61,769 nucleotides of DNA, from assembly GCA_030267065.1 (NCBI GenBank), contig JAJDJF010000003.1:1-61769 (forward strand), in the 5' to 3' direction. A program made the position numbers and the translations under genes. This document shows, piece after piece, positions 31,866 to 40,290 of the stretch. A model generated the notes under the pieces. It did not search any database, was not told the DNA's origin, and saw only the letters and a list, made by a program, of their open reading frames with translations. Source of the DNA: Desulfovibrio sp. OttesenSCG-928-C06. GTDB taxonomy: Bacteria; Desulfobacterota; Desulfovibrionia; Desulfovibrionales; Desulfovibrionaceae. The number at the start of each line of letters is the position of its first letter. Position 1 is the stretch's first letter.

Positions 31866-33081
31866 GGTTTTGCTCCTTTAAAAGCTCGTACTCGCCTGCG
31901 GACACAAAGCCGGGATGCACCACCCGGTTACGCCGCACAAAATCGTCAAGCTGACTTTCCATAGTGCCGCCGGGGAAAAAGCCGGGGGCATGGCGGTGGC
32001 AAATGAACATGGCTGGCAGGGTCTTCTGGGTGGTAACCGCCGCTAAATCCGGGCTGGCTGCGCCGTTTTGCGTAATGGCGGCAATGGCAATGGCGCGTAA
32101 ATCAACAAACTCGCTGCAAACGGTGTCAGAAGTGTCAAGTTCGAGTACTGCGTCAATAAGCTCAATCACATCGTCCCGCATTTCGGCGGAATCCTGCGTG
32201 CTTTCCGGCTGTGCCGTGGCGTATTCTTCCACCACCAGTCCGGTTACGGCCTCGCGCTCAAAGGCGTTCAAGGCATTTTCGTTATCTGTGGCGGTTCGGG
32301 ACTGCTCGCCGCCGCTGCCGGTTTTTGGCGCAGGGGTCTGGCGCGCTATCTGGGCCAAGTTCTTGCCCTTGACGCGCGAGGACGAAGACGAACCCGCCAC
32401 ATAGCCCTTAAAAACGGCAAGAAGCTGCTGCCCGGCTCGCCCACTGGAAAGAATAGCCAGAATACTGGACTGGTCCAGACCAAGCAGGCTGCCTGCCGTG
32501 GTGACTGCCGTAAGCACATCGCCCTGCGCAATGGCGGCAACGCGGGTTATAACCGCCTGCGCCGCTGTAACGGCCTGTTCCACCACATAGGCGCTTTGCC
32601 CGGCTACTTGCAGAGCTACGTTAAGCGTGTTTGCGGCTGCTTCTTCCGCAACTTCGGCCTGCGCTGCGGCAAGCTCGGGCGCAGCGGCAACGGCAACTGG
32701 CGAGGCCGTGCCAGCATCAGGCACAGCCACAAAAGACATGGCAAACTCAGCCACGCCGCCGCCGGGGCCTAGCCCTTCACGGCAGGGGGCCGGGGCATCA
32801 AGGTACACAAGCATCTCGCCATAGTAGGGATGCACCAGCAGGCCGGGGCCGGGGGTTTCCAGCGCGGCTATGAGCGCATCGCGCCTATCCATATAGTCGC
32901 GCCCGTTTACAAAGCCCTGCAAGGTAAAACGGCGCGGCAGTCTGCCCAGGTCTTCCACATACGGATCGTCACGCTGCACAAACTGGTGCAGCACGGTACG
33001 GCGGCCTACGGGAAAGTCAGATTCGCGTACATTAAACGGAACCCCACGGAACGAAGGCTGGCGAAATTTTTGCTTCCACAT
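31855..33081 (-). CDS. Mu gp43-like DNA circularisation/tail protein
   Basis: 408 residues. The N-terminal 'DNA circulation' domain is clear (QPSFRGVPFNVRESDFPVGRRTVLHQFVQRDDPYVEDLGRLPRRFTLQGFVNGRDY), and the Ala-rich middle (AVAAAPELAAAQAEVAEEAAA) is helical. In contractile-tailed phages this protein links the tape measure to the hub. The name DNA circularisation is historical. Starts 2 bp after the tape measure gene. Confidence 0.9.
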   Translation of the reverse strand: MWKQKFRQPSFRGVPFNVRESDFPVGRRTVLHQFVQRDDPYVEDLGRLPRRFTLQGFVNGRDYMDRRDALIAALETPGPGLLVHPYYGEMLVYLDAPAPCREGLGPGGGVAEFAMSFVAVPDAGTASPVAVAAAPELAAAQAEVAEEAAANTLNVALQVAGQSAYVVEQAVTAAQAVITRVAAIAQGDVLTAVTTAGSLLGLDQSSILAILSSGRAGQQLLAVFKGYVAGSSSSSRVKGKNLAQIARQTPAPKTGSGGEQSRTATDNENALNAFEREAVTGLVVEEYATAQPESTQDSAEMRDDVIELIDAVLELDTSDTVCSEFVDLRAIAIAAITQNGAASPDLAAVTTQKTLPAMFICHRHAPGFFPGGTMESQLDDFVRRNRVVHPGFVSAGEYELLKEQNRAS

Positions 33082-33083
33082 CG

Positions 33084-34697
33084 TTAAAACCTGCCTGTGC
33101 CGCCGGTTCCAAGGTCTGCCGGGCCGTAGCTGTTTACCAGCGTAACGCCGCGCGTATCGCCCGATACGGCGGCATGAGTGCCGGGCTGTGTAGTGACGGT
33201 CATGTTTATATTTTGCTTACTGATGGTCTCGGTGGTGGTTCTGCGTTCGTCTATGGTACGGGCAAAACCTGCGGCAGTTTGCCCCGCAAGCGCAGCGGCT
33301 TCTTTTGCCTTGGCCAGACTGGCGGAGCGTGCAGCCGCAATTTTGGCCTCGCGCCCTTCCCGGTTGCTGAACCAATCGTTGCCAGCATCGTCAAAAGACG
33401 TGAGGGAGCCGCCATCAAGCCCGGTATAGAGCGAAGATACTTTTGGTGCGTTTTTTTTCACATCGCCATAGGCCAGCTCGTCTATCTTTTTACCCAGCGC
33501 GTATACACCGGCCAAACCGGCGATGATAAGGCCAATAGGGCTTGCGGCAAAAGCTGCGCCAAGTGAGCCAAAAGCCGACACCAGCGCGTAGGCCGAGACC
33601 ACCATCTTGCTGCCCATCAATACAGCAAGGCCACCAAAAACATTTTCCCAACCGCCAACGGCTGTGGCAAACCTGTCCGCCACCTCAAAGGCCTTGGCAA
33701 AGCCTTTTGCAATTGCCAGCGCCGCGCGCCCGATGGCAGGCAACGCTTTTGCAAAGCGTTCAGCCATCCTTCGCGCTGTTTCGCCTATGGCTGTACGGTT
33801 AAGCTTTGTCCACTCGGTAAACTTATCCACCACTTGCTTGACGTGGGGCATGAACTCCGCGCCAAATGTATAACCTATGCCGCGTAGCCCGGCTTTTGCC
33901 TTGGTGAGCGAGTCGTTATAAGCCTCTGCCTCTTTGGTAAAACCTTCTGCCAGCACCTGACCCAGCGCGTGAGCCTCCAGCCGCATCTCGCGCAGCGAGG
34001 CAGAGCCGCCTTTAAGCAGCGGCATGAGCTTTGCGCCTTGTTCCTCGCCAAAAATTTTTGTGAGCAGGCCTTGTGCATCGCCGCCGTTACGTTGCAGGCG
34101 CTCTACGCTATCGGCCACGTTCATCAGCACATCATCAAGGCTTTTCAGGTTGCCGCTGGCATTAAGCACGTCTATGCCCGCGCTTTTGAAAAGATCGTAC
34201 TGCGGTGTACCGCGCTTGGCTGCCTGCCGTGTTACCGTGTTAAGGCGGGTAAAGTTTTTTTGCAGTTGTTCCTGATTCACGTCTGAAAGCGAGGCGGCAT
34301 AAGCCATCTCTTGCCATGCCGTAGTACTCACGCCCGCGCGCGAGGCGGTTTTTGCCGCCCTGTCGCCCGCATTGGCCGCGCCGCCGACTATGCCCAGCAA
34401 CCCGGCCCCGGCCCCGCCAAAAACGAGCGAGAGCCGGGTGCCCATACGCAAAAGACTGCTGAAAGTGCCGCTTACTTCCTTACCAAAGGTACTGACGGAG
34501 CGGGAGGCGTTAGAGGCGCTGGCGGCAATGCGGTCAAAGCCGCTTTCGCGCCGCAGGTTCTTCATACTGGACTGCAAACGGCGTAAACCGGCGGTACTTT
34601 GCGCCATACGGTCGTTCCACGCTTTAAAAGCGCCAGAGAAACGGTCTGTTGCACCGATTACAAGGTCAAATCTGCTTTGTTTTGCGCTTACAGCCAT
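33084..34697 (-). CDS. Tail tape measure protein
   Basis: 537 residues, short for a tape measure, implying a short tail or a compact type. An N-terminal coiled coil with KNLRRESGFDRIAASASNASRSVS, then a helical transmembrane-like hairpin (LSLVFGGAGAGLLGIVGG, residues about 90-108) and a second hydrophobic stretch (ASPIGLIIAGLAGVYAL, about 395-411) for inner-membrane passage. It directly follows the frameshifted chaperone gene, as in other caudoviruses. Confidence 0.92.
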   Translation of the reverse strand: MAVSAKQSRFDLVIGATDRFSGAFKAWNDRMAQSTAGLRRLQSSMKNLRRESGFDRIAASASNASRSVSTFGKEVSGTFSSLLRMGTRLSLVFGGAGAGLLGIVGGAANAGDRAAKTASRAGVSTTAWQEMAYAASLSDVNQEQLQKNFTRLNTVTRQAAKRGTPQYDLFKSAGIDVLNASGNLKSLDDVLMNVADSVERLQRNGGDAQGLLTKIFGEEQGAKLMPLLKGGSASLREMRLEAHALGQVLAEGFTKEAEAYNDSLTKAKAGLRGIGYTFGAEFMPHVKQVVDKFTEWTKLNRTAIGETARRMAERFAKALPAIGRAALAIAKGFAKAFEVADRFATAVGGWENVFGGLAVLMGSKMVVSAYALVSAFGSLGAAFAASPIGLIIAGLAGVYALGKKIDELAYGDVKKNAPKVSSLYTGLDGGSLTSFDDAGNDWFSNREGREAKIAAARSASLAKAKEAAALAGQTAAGFARTIDERRTTTETISKQNINMTVTTQPGTHAAVSGDTRGVTLVNSYGPADLGTGGTGRF

Positions 34698-34702
34698 GTT
34701 TT

Positions 34703-35109
34703 TTACCTTAAGCCCAGCAAGTTATGCTTTTGCAGCCAATCCACGCGCTTAATCCAAAAATGAAGGTCGCGCGCGGTCATACTCATCAGTTCGCCTCTGC
34801 CCCATCCGAAGATGGAGGCGAAGATTCCGAGCCAGTCGGCCCAGTCGTCGGGCCAGGGAGAAAAAAAGATTCTACCGTTGCGGTCACCGTAGTCAGATCA
34901 TCAATACACATTTCTCCCAATAACGGCGGCGGGGTAGCGGTAAGACGCGAAGTAACGGTGACAATGTTCTCAGGCATATCAAGCGCGGTAAGACTGACGC
35001 CGTAAAGGTCTTTAGTGACAGGTTCGCGCGTGAATTCCAGCTTGGTCACCAGGTCTTTGCCAAACTTCAAAGGCTTGACCAGCTCAATAACAATGGGTTC
35101 AAAAGTCAT
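34703..35109 (-). CDS. Tail assembly chaperone, -1 frameshift product (gpGT-like)
   Basis: Shares residues 1-83 with the shorter chaperone. After slipping -1 on T TTT TTT at 34861-34867 it continues for 52 residues, SPWPDDWADWLGIFASIFGW through RDLHFWIKRVDWLQKHNLLG-LR, stopping 5 bp before the tape measure start. The Trp-rich extension looks like a real protein and matches the G/GT arrangement of lambda and Mu gp41/gp42-region chaperones. Total about 135 residues. It recruits tube subunits onto the tape measure. Confidence 0.75.
34786..35109 (-). CDS. Tail assembly chaperone, zero-frame product (gpG-like)
   Basis: 107 residues, Mu gp41-like (MTFEPIVIELVKPLKFGKDLVTKLEFTREPVTKDLYGVSLTALDMPENIVTV). 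The last 25 residues (PGPTTGPTGSESSPPSSDGAEAN) are a low-complexity tail with a different flavour from the rest, as expected where the main selected frame is the -1 extension. One base separates it from the tube gene. Confidence 0.85.
   Translation of the reverse strand: MTFEPIVIELVKPLKFGKDLVTKLEFTREPVTKDLYGVSLTALDMPENIVTVTSRLTATPPPLLGEMCIDDLTTVTATVESFFLPGPTTGPTGSESSPPSSDGAEAN
34861..34867 (-). other. Slippery heptamer T TTT TTT for programmed -1 frameshift
   Basis: Seven T on the minus strand in the phase required for tandem slippage (tcT TTT TTT). A GC-rich region follows that could form a stimulatory hairpin (GGCCCGACGA / TGGGCC...). Confidence 0.7.
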
Positions 35110-35110
35110 G

Positions 35111-35479
35111 TTAAATCTCCTGCGCCGGGGTGCTGGATTCCCAGCGTACGGTTATTTCTGCTTCTTCCGTGGTAACCGTGCCCTCGCCAGCGAACCACGC
35201 CTCAGAAAGCACAATGGTCTTGCCGTTAGCCAGATCCAGCGTAACGGTGATATCATCCTGCTGTGCCAGCGCTGCAAGGTTGAGGGTACTGCGGTCGGTT
35301 ATCACACCTTCGATATAGGCCACCTGCACAGTAGACTTGTAACCATGCACACCATCGGCCCCGATGATGCCGTCGTTTTTGTCGTAGCCCAGGTTGTAAG
35401 AAAAACTGCCCTTGGCATCTTGCAGAGCGCCGTCAATTTTAAGGTAAATGCGGCCTGCGCGCCTGTTTTGACCTGCCAT
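35111..35479 (-). CDS. Tail tube protein (Mu gp40-like)
   Basis: 122 residues forming the inner tube of the contractile tail. GRIYLKIDGALQDAKGSFSYNLGYDKNDGIIGADGVHGYK and VAYIEGVITDRSTLNLAALAQQDDITVTLDLANGKTIVLSEAWFAGEG match the Mu-type tube family. Lies between the sheath gene and the chaperones, the standard order. Confidence 0.93.
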   Translation of the reverse strand: MAGQNRRAGRIYLKIDGALQDAKGSFSYNLGYDKNDGIIGADGVHGYKSTVQVAYIEGVITDRSTLNLAALAQQDDITVTLDLANGKTIVLSEAWFAGEGTVTTEEAEITVRWESSTPAQEI

Positions 35480-35536
35480 CTTTTACTCCGTGTATTTACA
35501 CGGCGGGGCGCGCGGCCCCGCCGGTTATAAAGGTTG

Positions 35537-37012
35537 TTACACCAAGTGCCGCATTACGGTTCCGGCTACCTCAAACTGGTTCATCAGGTTGGGGCGCATG
35601 AACCAGTCCAGCCGGTTTTCGTTACGCGCGTTACGGGCCACTCTGAGGTCTTTTTCAAACTGGGCCGCACCTTCAATCAGGCTGGCAGCAATCCACGCGT
35701 TCATACGCGCCACCGCCTCCGCCTTGCCCTGCTTGGGAGTCATGACCGGGACATCGGGGCTGCGGAGCTTTTCGTCCCCGTCACTAGCCAGCATATGGCG
35801 CGGGTATTTGAGTTTGAGGTAGTTGTTCCAGTCGTACCGCAGGTAAGAAAGGGTCAGCGGGCTGTTCAGGCTCAAAAAGGCCTTGTCTTCCGCTCCCAGC
35901 GAGTTAAGGCGCTGGGTTGTGATTACCTTGCTGAAGCACACGTTACCGTCCGGGTCCACATAGCGGGTAGAAAGACCTTCCATGAGGCCCTGGTTCTTTT
36001 CCGGAAAGTCGGTAAACATATCGTACTTGCGGGGTGCGGACACACCGGGGATAACCAGCGTGTTAAACCCGCGCGAGGGCTGCTGGTTGCCGTAATAGGC
36101 CAGAATAGCCATACTTGCGGCGGCGTCTTCATCGCACGGTGTTGGTGTGCCCTCGCTGGCCAGTACCGAAAGGTGCTTGTTGTTGTGAGCGCTGGAAAAG
36201 GTGACGGCCTCCACAAAGTTGCCGGGGGTTACGGTGATAAGCTGCCCGTCAATCTGGCGCAGGGGCCCCCAGCGGGAATCCATCTCGGCCTTTATCTCAA
36301 CCAATGATGCCTGGTCGCGCCAGGGCCAGGCTATCATGTGGTAGCGGTCGTTACCCATGCTGGTTACTACTTCTGCGGCATCGGGGTTACCTGCGCCGCC
36401 AGCCATAGGGGTGATTACGGCGGTTACACCGTCGGGGAAGGCCTCGCCCTGATAGCCAAAGCGCAGATCAAGGTCGTTACCGCACTCGCCCTTGTTTTTT
36501 GCCGTAAGCACAAGGGTTGCATCCTCGGTACTGGCGATAACGCGCATGTCGGGCAGGGCGTTGATTACATCGCGCAGGCCAATGGCAATGGCCGAGGCTG
36601 TGGTGGATGAAGAAACACCAAACCGGGCCAGTTGCCCGCCAATGTACAGGCAAACCGGGGTGGCAGTGCTTACATGCCCGGCAAAATGTACCGTGCCGGT
36701 GGCAGCCACGGCGGTTTCATCATCCAGTACCGGGATAACCAGCATTTTGGTGACCGGGTTGGCGTTCAGATATTTTTCGCACATACGGGCAGCTTGCGAG
36801 CCGCGCCCGAACATGGCGTTAGCAATGCTCACGCTGGTAGGCCGCACCGGGACCAAAGGCTCGGCGCTACCGGTGGGCAGCATTTGCGCGGGAATGAGCG
36901 TAATAAAGGGATTAAGGCTCAAATCCTCGCTCGCGCCTGTGCCGTCAAACTCGGTGTAGGTAAAGGGCAGCAGAACAGTATCGGGCAAAGAGGGAAAGAC
37001 TATCTGACTCAT
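35537..37012 (-). CDS. Tail sheath protein (Mu gpL-like)
   Basis: 491 residues, the contractile outer sheath. NPFITLIPAQMLPTGSAEPLVPVRPTSVSIANAMFGRGSQAARMCEKYLNANP and MADLDALKAWI-like later stretches (ADIDSRWGPLRQIDGQLI; RYVDPDGNVCFSKVITTQRLNSLGAEDKAFLSLNSPLTLSYLRYDWNNYLKLKYPRH) are diagnostic. Its presence together with a spike and hub makes this a myovirus-type particle. Overlaps the DUF2635 gene by 4 bp. Confidence 0.95.
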   Translation of the reverse strand: MSQIVFPSLPDTVLLPFTYTEFDGTGASEDLSLNPFITLIPAQMLPTGSAEPLVPVRPTSVSIANAMFGRGSQAARMCEKYLNANPVTKMLVIPVLDDETAVAATGTVHFAGHVSTATPVCLYIGGQLARFGVSSSTTASAIAIGLRDVINALPDMRVIASTEDATLVLTAKNKGECGNDLDLRFGYQGEAFPDGVTAVITPMAGGAGNPDAAEVVTSMGNDRYHMIAWPWRDQASLVEIKAEMDSRWGPLRQIDGQLITVTPGNFVEAVTFSSAHNNKHLSVLASEGTPTPCDEDAAASMAILAYYGNQQPSRGFNTLVIPGVSAPRKYDMFTDFPEKNQGLMEGLSTRYVDPDGNVCFSKVITTQRLNSLGAEDKAFLSLNSPLTLSYLRYDWNNYLKLKYPRHMLASDGDEKLRSPDVPVMTPKQGKAEAVARMNAWIAASLIEGAAQFEKDLRVARNARNENRLDWFMRPNLMNQFEVAGTVMRHLV

Positions 37013-37353
37013 GCCTTTGCCGCCTTGCTGTTTTTGGGTTTAGAGGCTTTTTCAGCCGTTTGGGGCTGTTCCGCGTTAGAATCCGCAGCGGGGGCCGATT
37101 CGGCAGCAGGTTCCGCAGGCTGTTCCGCAGCAGTAGCCACAGACGCTTGTGCGGCAAGGTCAGCCTCAAACGCATCGCGCTCGCGGGCGATATCTTCCGG
37201 CGTGGTGCGCAGTACGCTTTTTTCACGCAGGCGGCGTCTCCAGTAAGGGGAGTCGGTAACCGGCTGGCCATAGTTGGGCAGGCGGGTATTTTCGCCCACA
37301 ACGGGCACATTCAGGCCCGGACGGGCCGGTTTAAGGTAGATGACTTTACTCAT
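37009..37353 (-). CDS. DUF2635 protein (Mu gp38-like)
   Basis: 114 residues. Only the first about 55 residues are family-like (VIYLKPARPGLNVPVVGENTRLPNYGQPVTDSPYWRRRLREKSV); the remainder is an Ala/Pro/Glu-rich extension ending in a basic KNSKAAKA tail, longer than Mu gp38. Position just before the sheath gene is conserved in Mu-like tails. Function not established. Confidence 0.85.
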   Translation of the reverse strand: MSKVIYLKPARPGLNVPVVGENTRLPNYGQPVTDSPYWRRRLREKSVLRTTPEDIARERDAFEADLAAQASVATAAEQPAEPAAESAPAADSNAEQPQTAEKASKPKNSKAAKA

Positions 37354-37380
37354 GTCTCGCTCCGTTGCTTGCGGTTCGGG

Positions 37381-38025
37381 TTATTTTGAGACGGGGCGCG
37401 GCTGCGGCCATGACTGGCCGTTATCGCCCCAGTTTTCTGCTTCCTGCGGGGGCAGCGGCTCCGCATCAGGATTAATGGCGGTTACATCATCCGCCGAGTT
37501 GTTTTCCGGGTCGTCCATGGTCAGGTTCCAGCGGGTTCCGGCCACATCAAAGGCAGGCAAATCCGGGGCAGCTACGGGCATCTGGTAGACGATGGAGTAA
37601 ACCATTGTTAGCACGGCATATTCAAAAGCATCATCAGCAGCCAAATCAAGCTGCACATCGCCAAGCTCCCAAGATATCAGGGTGTCTTGCCCACCAAGTG
37701 CCATCATTTTGCCGCCCAAGGCGTCCAGACTGACAGCTTTCTCAACTTGCAGCGAGATAGCCTCTAAAAGCGCATCCAGATCCGGACCGCCCTGAGTCAC
37801 GGCCTCTACGTTCAAAAACAGGGTACGATCATTCGAATCAGGCACAGGTTTATCTGACACAGTGTAAACGCCAATGCCGGGCATGTCGTGGCAGCTCCAG
37901 GCATCGTACCTATTGGAAAAAACATTTTTGCCCACCAGCGAGGCTAAAGCCGGGGAGCCTTTTAAAAGCTCGACCATAGCCAGCCGGATAAGCGTGCGCT
38001 GGTGGATAGGGAGCGTTGCACTCAT
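37381..38025 (-). CDS. Mu gp37-like neck/tail terminator protein
   Basis: 214 residues. LIRLAMVELLKGSPALASLVGKNVFSNRYDAWSCHDMPGIGVYTVSDKPVPD and VEKAVSLDALGG.. FEYAVLTMVYSIVYQM resemble Mu-type tail completion proteins. The C-terminal 45 residues are a disordered acidic/Pro-rich tail. Lies between the head-completion gene and DUF2635. Confidence 0.65.
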   Translation of the reverse strand: MSATLPIHQRTLIRLAMVELLKGSPALASLVGKNVFSNRYDAWSCHDMPGIGVYTVSDKPVPDSNDRTLFLNVEAVTQGGPDLDALLEAISLQVEKAVSLDALGGKMMALGGQDTLISWELGDVQLDLAADDAFEYAVLTMVYSIVYQMPVAAPDLPAFDVAGTRWNLTMDDPENNSADDVTAINPDAEPLPPQEAENWGDNGQSWPQPRPVSK

Positions 38026-38027
38026 GG

Positions 38028-38435
38028 CTAACCCCTGCCTACTGGCGGAACTGGCGCAAAGCCCTGCGGTATGCCGCGCGGGAACTTGCGCTGCCCAAGG
38101 GTTACAGCCACAAGGCCCAGGCCATCGTCATACACGGTCAAAATCTCCCATTCCTCGCTGCCTATGCGAAACATGTCGCCCTGTAAGCGGCTGGAATCGG
38201 CCAGACGCGGCAAGTCGAGGCCGTGGAGCAGCAGCTCGCACCGGGTAACCTGCGCCCTGCTGCCCTGCACCGGCACGGAACCGGGGGTATCCACCACCGT
38301 AAAAAACTTGCCCACCATGCCTTTAAGCGGAACTTCCGGCCCGTCTTGCGGAACAAAAACGACCTCAGCCTCAAAATTGTCGGCATCCATGATTTTGGCT
38401 AAATCGTCATGCGCGGCTTGCAGAATTTTACTCAT
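38028..38435 (-). CDS. Head-tail joining/completion protein candidate
   Basis: 135 residues, predicted mostly beta (FEAEVVFVPQDGPEVPLKGMVGKFFTVVDTPGSVPVQGSRAQVTRCEL...). The pattern is similar to FII/gpD-like head-tail joining proteins, whose place in the operon it occupies (between capsid-side and tail-side genes). Family assignment is tentative. Overlaps the gpZ-like gene by 4 bp. Confidence 0.5.
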   Translation of the reverse strand: MSKILQAAHDDLAKIMDADNFEAEVVFVPQDGPEVPLKGMVGKFFTVVDTPGSVPVQGSRAQVTRCELLLHGLDLPRLADSSRLQGDMFRIGSEEWEILTVYDDGLGLVAVTLGQRKFPRGIPQGFAPVPPVGRG

Positions 38436-39178
38436 CTTCTACGACCACCTTTTTTGTTGCCGACAGGGTTGAGCCATCCATTCAACTCGGCCCGAGCCTG
38501 ATGGAGCAGGCGCTTAAAAAACGTATCACGCGCGATATTCATCAATCTTTCGCGCTCTTTTTCACGGCCTGAGCCGGAAATTGCCGAAACCAGTCCCGGC
38601 CCCTTAAGAACAACAGGAATATTGCGGTCATCGGTTTTACGGCCTAAAATCTTGCCGCTTTTAGGCGAAATCCAAACAGCAGCCAGACCGCGAAAATTTT
38701 TAGGCCGGAACTCCACCTTTTCAGCACCACTTTTGGATTTTACAATTCTGGCATCAGGCCCTTGCACAAGCTTGTTGGACTTAGTAGCCACAATCATTTT
38801 GGCTTTTTCTTGCTTTAAGGTCTTTACTGATACACCACGCACTATCTTGCGTGAGATTCCGTCTATCTTTCTTGTGCCATATACTTTACGCACACCGCTG
38901 TACTGACTTAGAGGTAACGATGCGTCACCTTCTACTCTGACTTTTGCCAAAGGATTCTTACTGTCAGCCCGGCTAAGTATAAAATTTTCTTTTACTGTAC
39001 CTGTTTTTACTGCATACCTTGCACGAATCATGCGTGACATTTCATTCTTTGCAGCAGACAAAGCATCATTTTGCGCACGTCTTACAACAGCATCAAACTT
39101 TCCAGCAACACGCAGATGTGTAGCGTCAGACTTTAAAAGGCTTTCAACTTCCGCAATAGTGAATGAAAAATCTATCAT
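38432..39178 (-). CDS. Prophage minor tail protein Z (gpZ)-like
   Basis: 248 residues from 39178 (GGAG 8 nt upstream; the longer frame to 39217 overlaps the spanin gene and lacks a site). DAVVRRAQNDALSAAKNEMSRMIRARYAVKTGTVKENFILSRADSKNPLAKVRVEG and the Arg/Lys-rich middle and tail are like lambda gpZ, which completes the head-proximal tail end. Strongly basic and with more A/T-rich codon use than its neighbours (38.7-39.2 kb). Confidence 0.75.
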   Translation of the reverse strand: MIDFSFTIAEVESLLKSDATHLRVAGKFDAVVRRAQNDALSAAKNEMSRMIRARYAVKTGTVKENFILSRADSKNPLAKVRVEGDASLPLSQYSGVRKVYGTRKIDGISRKIVRGVSVKTLKQEKAKMIVATKSNKLVQGPDARIVKSKSGAEKVEFRPKNFRGLAAVWISPKSGKILGRKTDDRNIPVVLKGPGLVSAISGSGREKERERLMNIARDTFFKRLLHQARAELNGWLNPVGNKKGGRRR

Positions 39179-39537
39179 TTTACTATCTCCACTTCTTGCC
39201 TGAGTTCTTCCAGCCACTTGCGCAGTGCGGATTTGTCCGCATTTGCGCTGCGCAGCGCTTTTAAAAGCGCGCGGTTATCCTTAAGTAAATCAAGGTTGGT
39301 TGGCCTTTTGCCCGTCACCGTCGGCGCTGGCGGCTCCGGGGTTGGCAGCAGCAGCACCGCCGGGGGCTGCGGCACTAAAATTTCTGTCCGGGTTATCAGC
39401 ATGGGCTCGGTCGGCCCAGAGCAGGCGCACAGCATCATCATGCAACTCACCACCAGCCCAGGCAGCAAAATCCGGCTTTTGCATGGCGGCTTGCTGTTGC
39501 GCGTCTTCGCGCTTTTTATCTTCAAGGTCTTTGGCAT
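39175..39537 (-). CDS. Rz1-like outer-membrane spanin lipoprotein
   Basis: 120 residues. Signal peptide ILLPGLVVSCMMMLCAC with a lipobox-like LCAC, lipidated Cys at about residue 39, followed by a Pro-rich periplasmic part (PQPPAVLLLPTPEPPAPTV) typical of o-spanins. Its 5' 248 bp overlap the i-spanin gene in another frame, the classic Rz/Rz1 nesting; unlike lambda Rz1 it extends 115 bp beyond the end of Rz with a charged helical tail. Needed for outer-membrane disruption in lysis. Confidence 0.75.
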   Translation of the reverse strand: MPKTLKIKSAKTRNSKPPCKSRILLPGLVVSCMMMLCACSGPTEPMLITRTEILVPQPPAVLLLPTPEPPAPTVTGKRPTNLDLLKDNRALLKALRSANADKSALRKWLEELRQEVEIVK

Positions 39538-39814
39538 GTTGCACCTCGCGCTCGGTTATGGCGCGGTTATCAAGCTCGCGCGCGGCCTTTAACAGCCGGT
39601 TGGCGGCACTTAAAGAATCGTTAGCGTCTTTTACCGCCTGCAACTGGGCCGCTTGCGTCTTTATGGTATGCCGCGCTCCATCCAGCTCGCACGAGCGCGT
39701 AAGTAGCGGAACACCCAGAACCAGCGCCAGCCCTATAAAGCCGGATAGCGAAATACCCGCGCTTTTTTCGGGGTTGGAGGCTACCCAGCCGATGATTGAT
39801 GCAAGCCAGCTCAT
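39290..39814 (-). CDS. Rz-like inner-membrane spanin
   Basis: 174 residues: an N-terminal transmembrane helix (AGISLSGFIGLALVLGVPLL, about 18-38) then a long periplasmic coiled coil (ARHTIKTQAAQLQAVKDANDSLSAANRLLKAARELDNRAITEREVQHAKDLEDKKRED) and a disordered Ala/Gly/Pro tail. Pairs with the overlapping Rz1-like lipoprotein. Overlaps the upstream DUF5675-like gene by 4 bp. Confidence 0.8.
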   Translation of the reverse strand: MSWLASIIGWVASNPEKSAGISLSGFIGLALVLGVPLLTRSCELDGARHTIKTQAAQLQAVKDANDSLSAANRLLKAARELDNRAITEREVQHAKDLEDKKREDAQQQAAMQKPDFAAWAGGELHDDAVRLLWADRAHADNPDRNFSAAAPGGAAAANPGAASADGDGQKANQP

Positions 39815-40290
39815 GCCGCGCTACCTTCTGCCGTCCTGATGCTCAGGACAAAACGGGTAGCGCCCAGCACAGCAAGACAGTCGCGCAGCATTTGCAGCGC
39901 GATGCGCGATTCGGAAAGCATGAGCTGCCCTTTGCCGGACGGGTACATATGGCGAGTACCCACCAGAATGCAGCCCTGCACGTCAGTTTTGTATCCGAGC
40001 TTCACATCCCCGGCCCAGTTGCCTGCGTGAATCAAAATTGCGCTGCGCCCCGGCACATCAAGCACCTGATACACATTCTGGTACTTTCCGGGCCGCCCAT
40101 CCGCACGGTGGGGGGATGAATAGGGTCTGCAAAGGTAATCGCCAGCCGGAATGCAGGAAAAATATTGCCGGTTATCGCGCCAGGGCAGTTCAAGCGTGGC
40201 GATTTTAAAGCCGCCCAGACCGGATAAAAAGCCAGCCGTGCCATGGTCGGACGAGGCGGCGCGGGTAAGAGTAAAGCGCGGGTTACTCAT
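39811..40290 (-). CDS. DUF5675-like phage lysis-region protein
   Basis: 159 residues from 40290 (GGAGG upstream). ATLELPWRDNRQYFSCIPAGDYLCRPYSSPHRADGRPGKYQNVYQVLDVPGRSAILIHAGNWAGDVKLGYKTDVQGCILVG, with HAG and GC-ILVG, is like the DUF5675 family. That family often sits where the endolysin should be and may be a peptidoglycan enzyme of L,D-transpeptidase-like fold. No other endolysin candidate is seen in the window, so this is my best candidate for it. Lies between holin and spanins. Confidence 0.7.
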   Translation of the reverse strand: MSNPRFTLTRAASSDHGTAGFLSGLGGFKIATLELPWRDNRQYFSCIPAGDYLCRPYSSPHRADGRPGKYQNVYQVLDVPGRSAILIHAGNWAGDVKLGYKTDVQGCILVGTRHMYPSGKGQLMLSESRIALQMLRDCLAVLGATRFVLSIRTAEGSAA

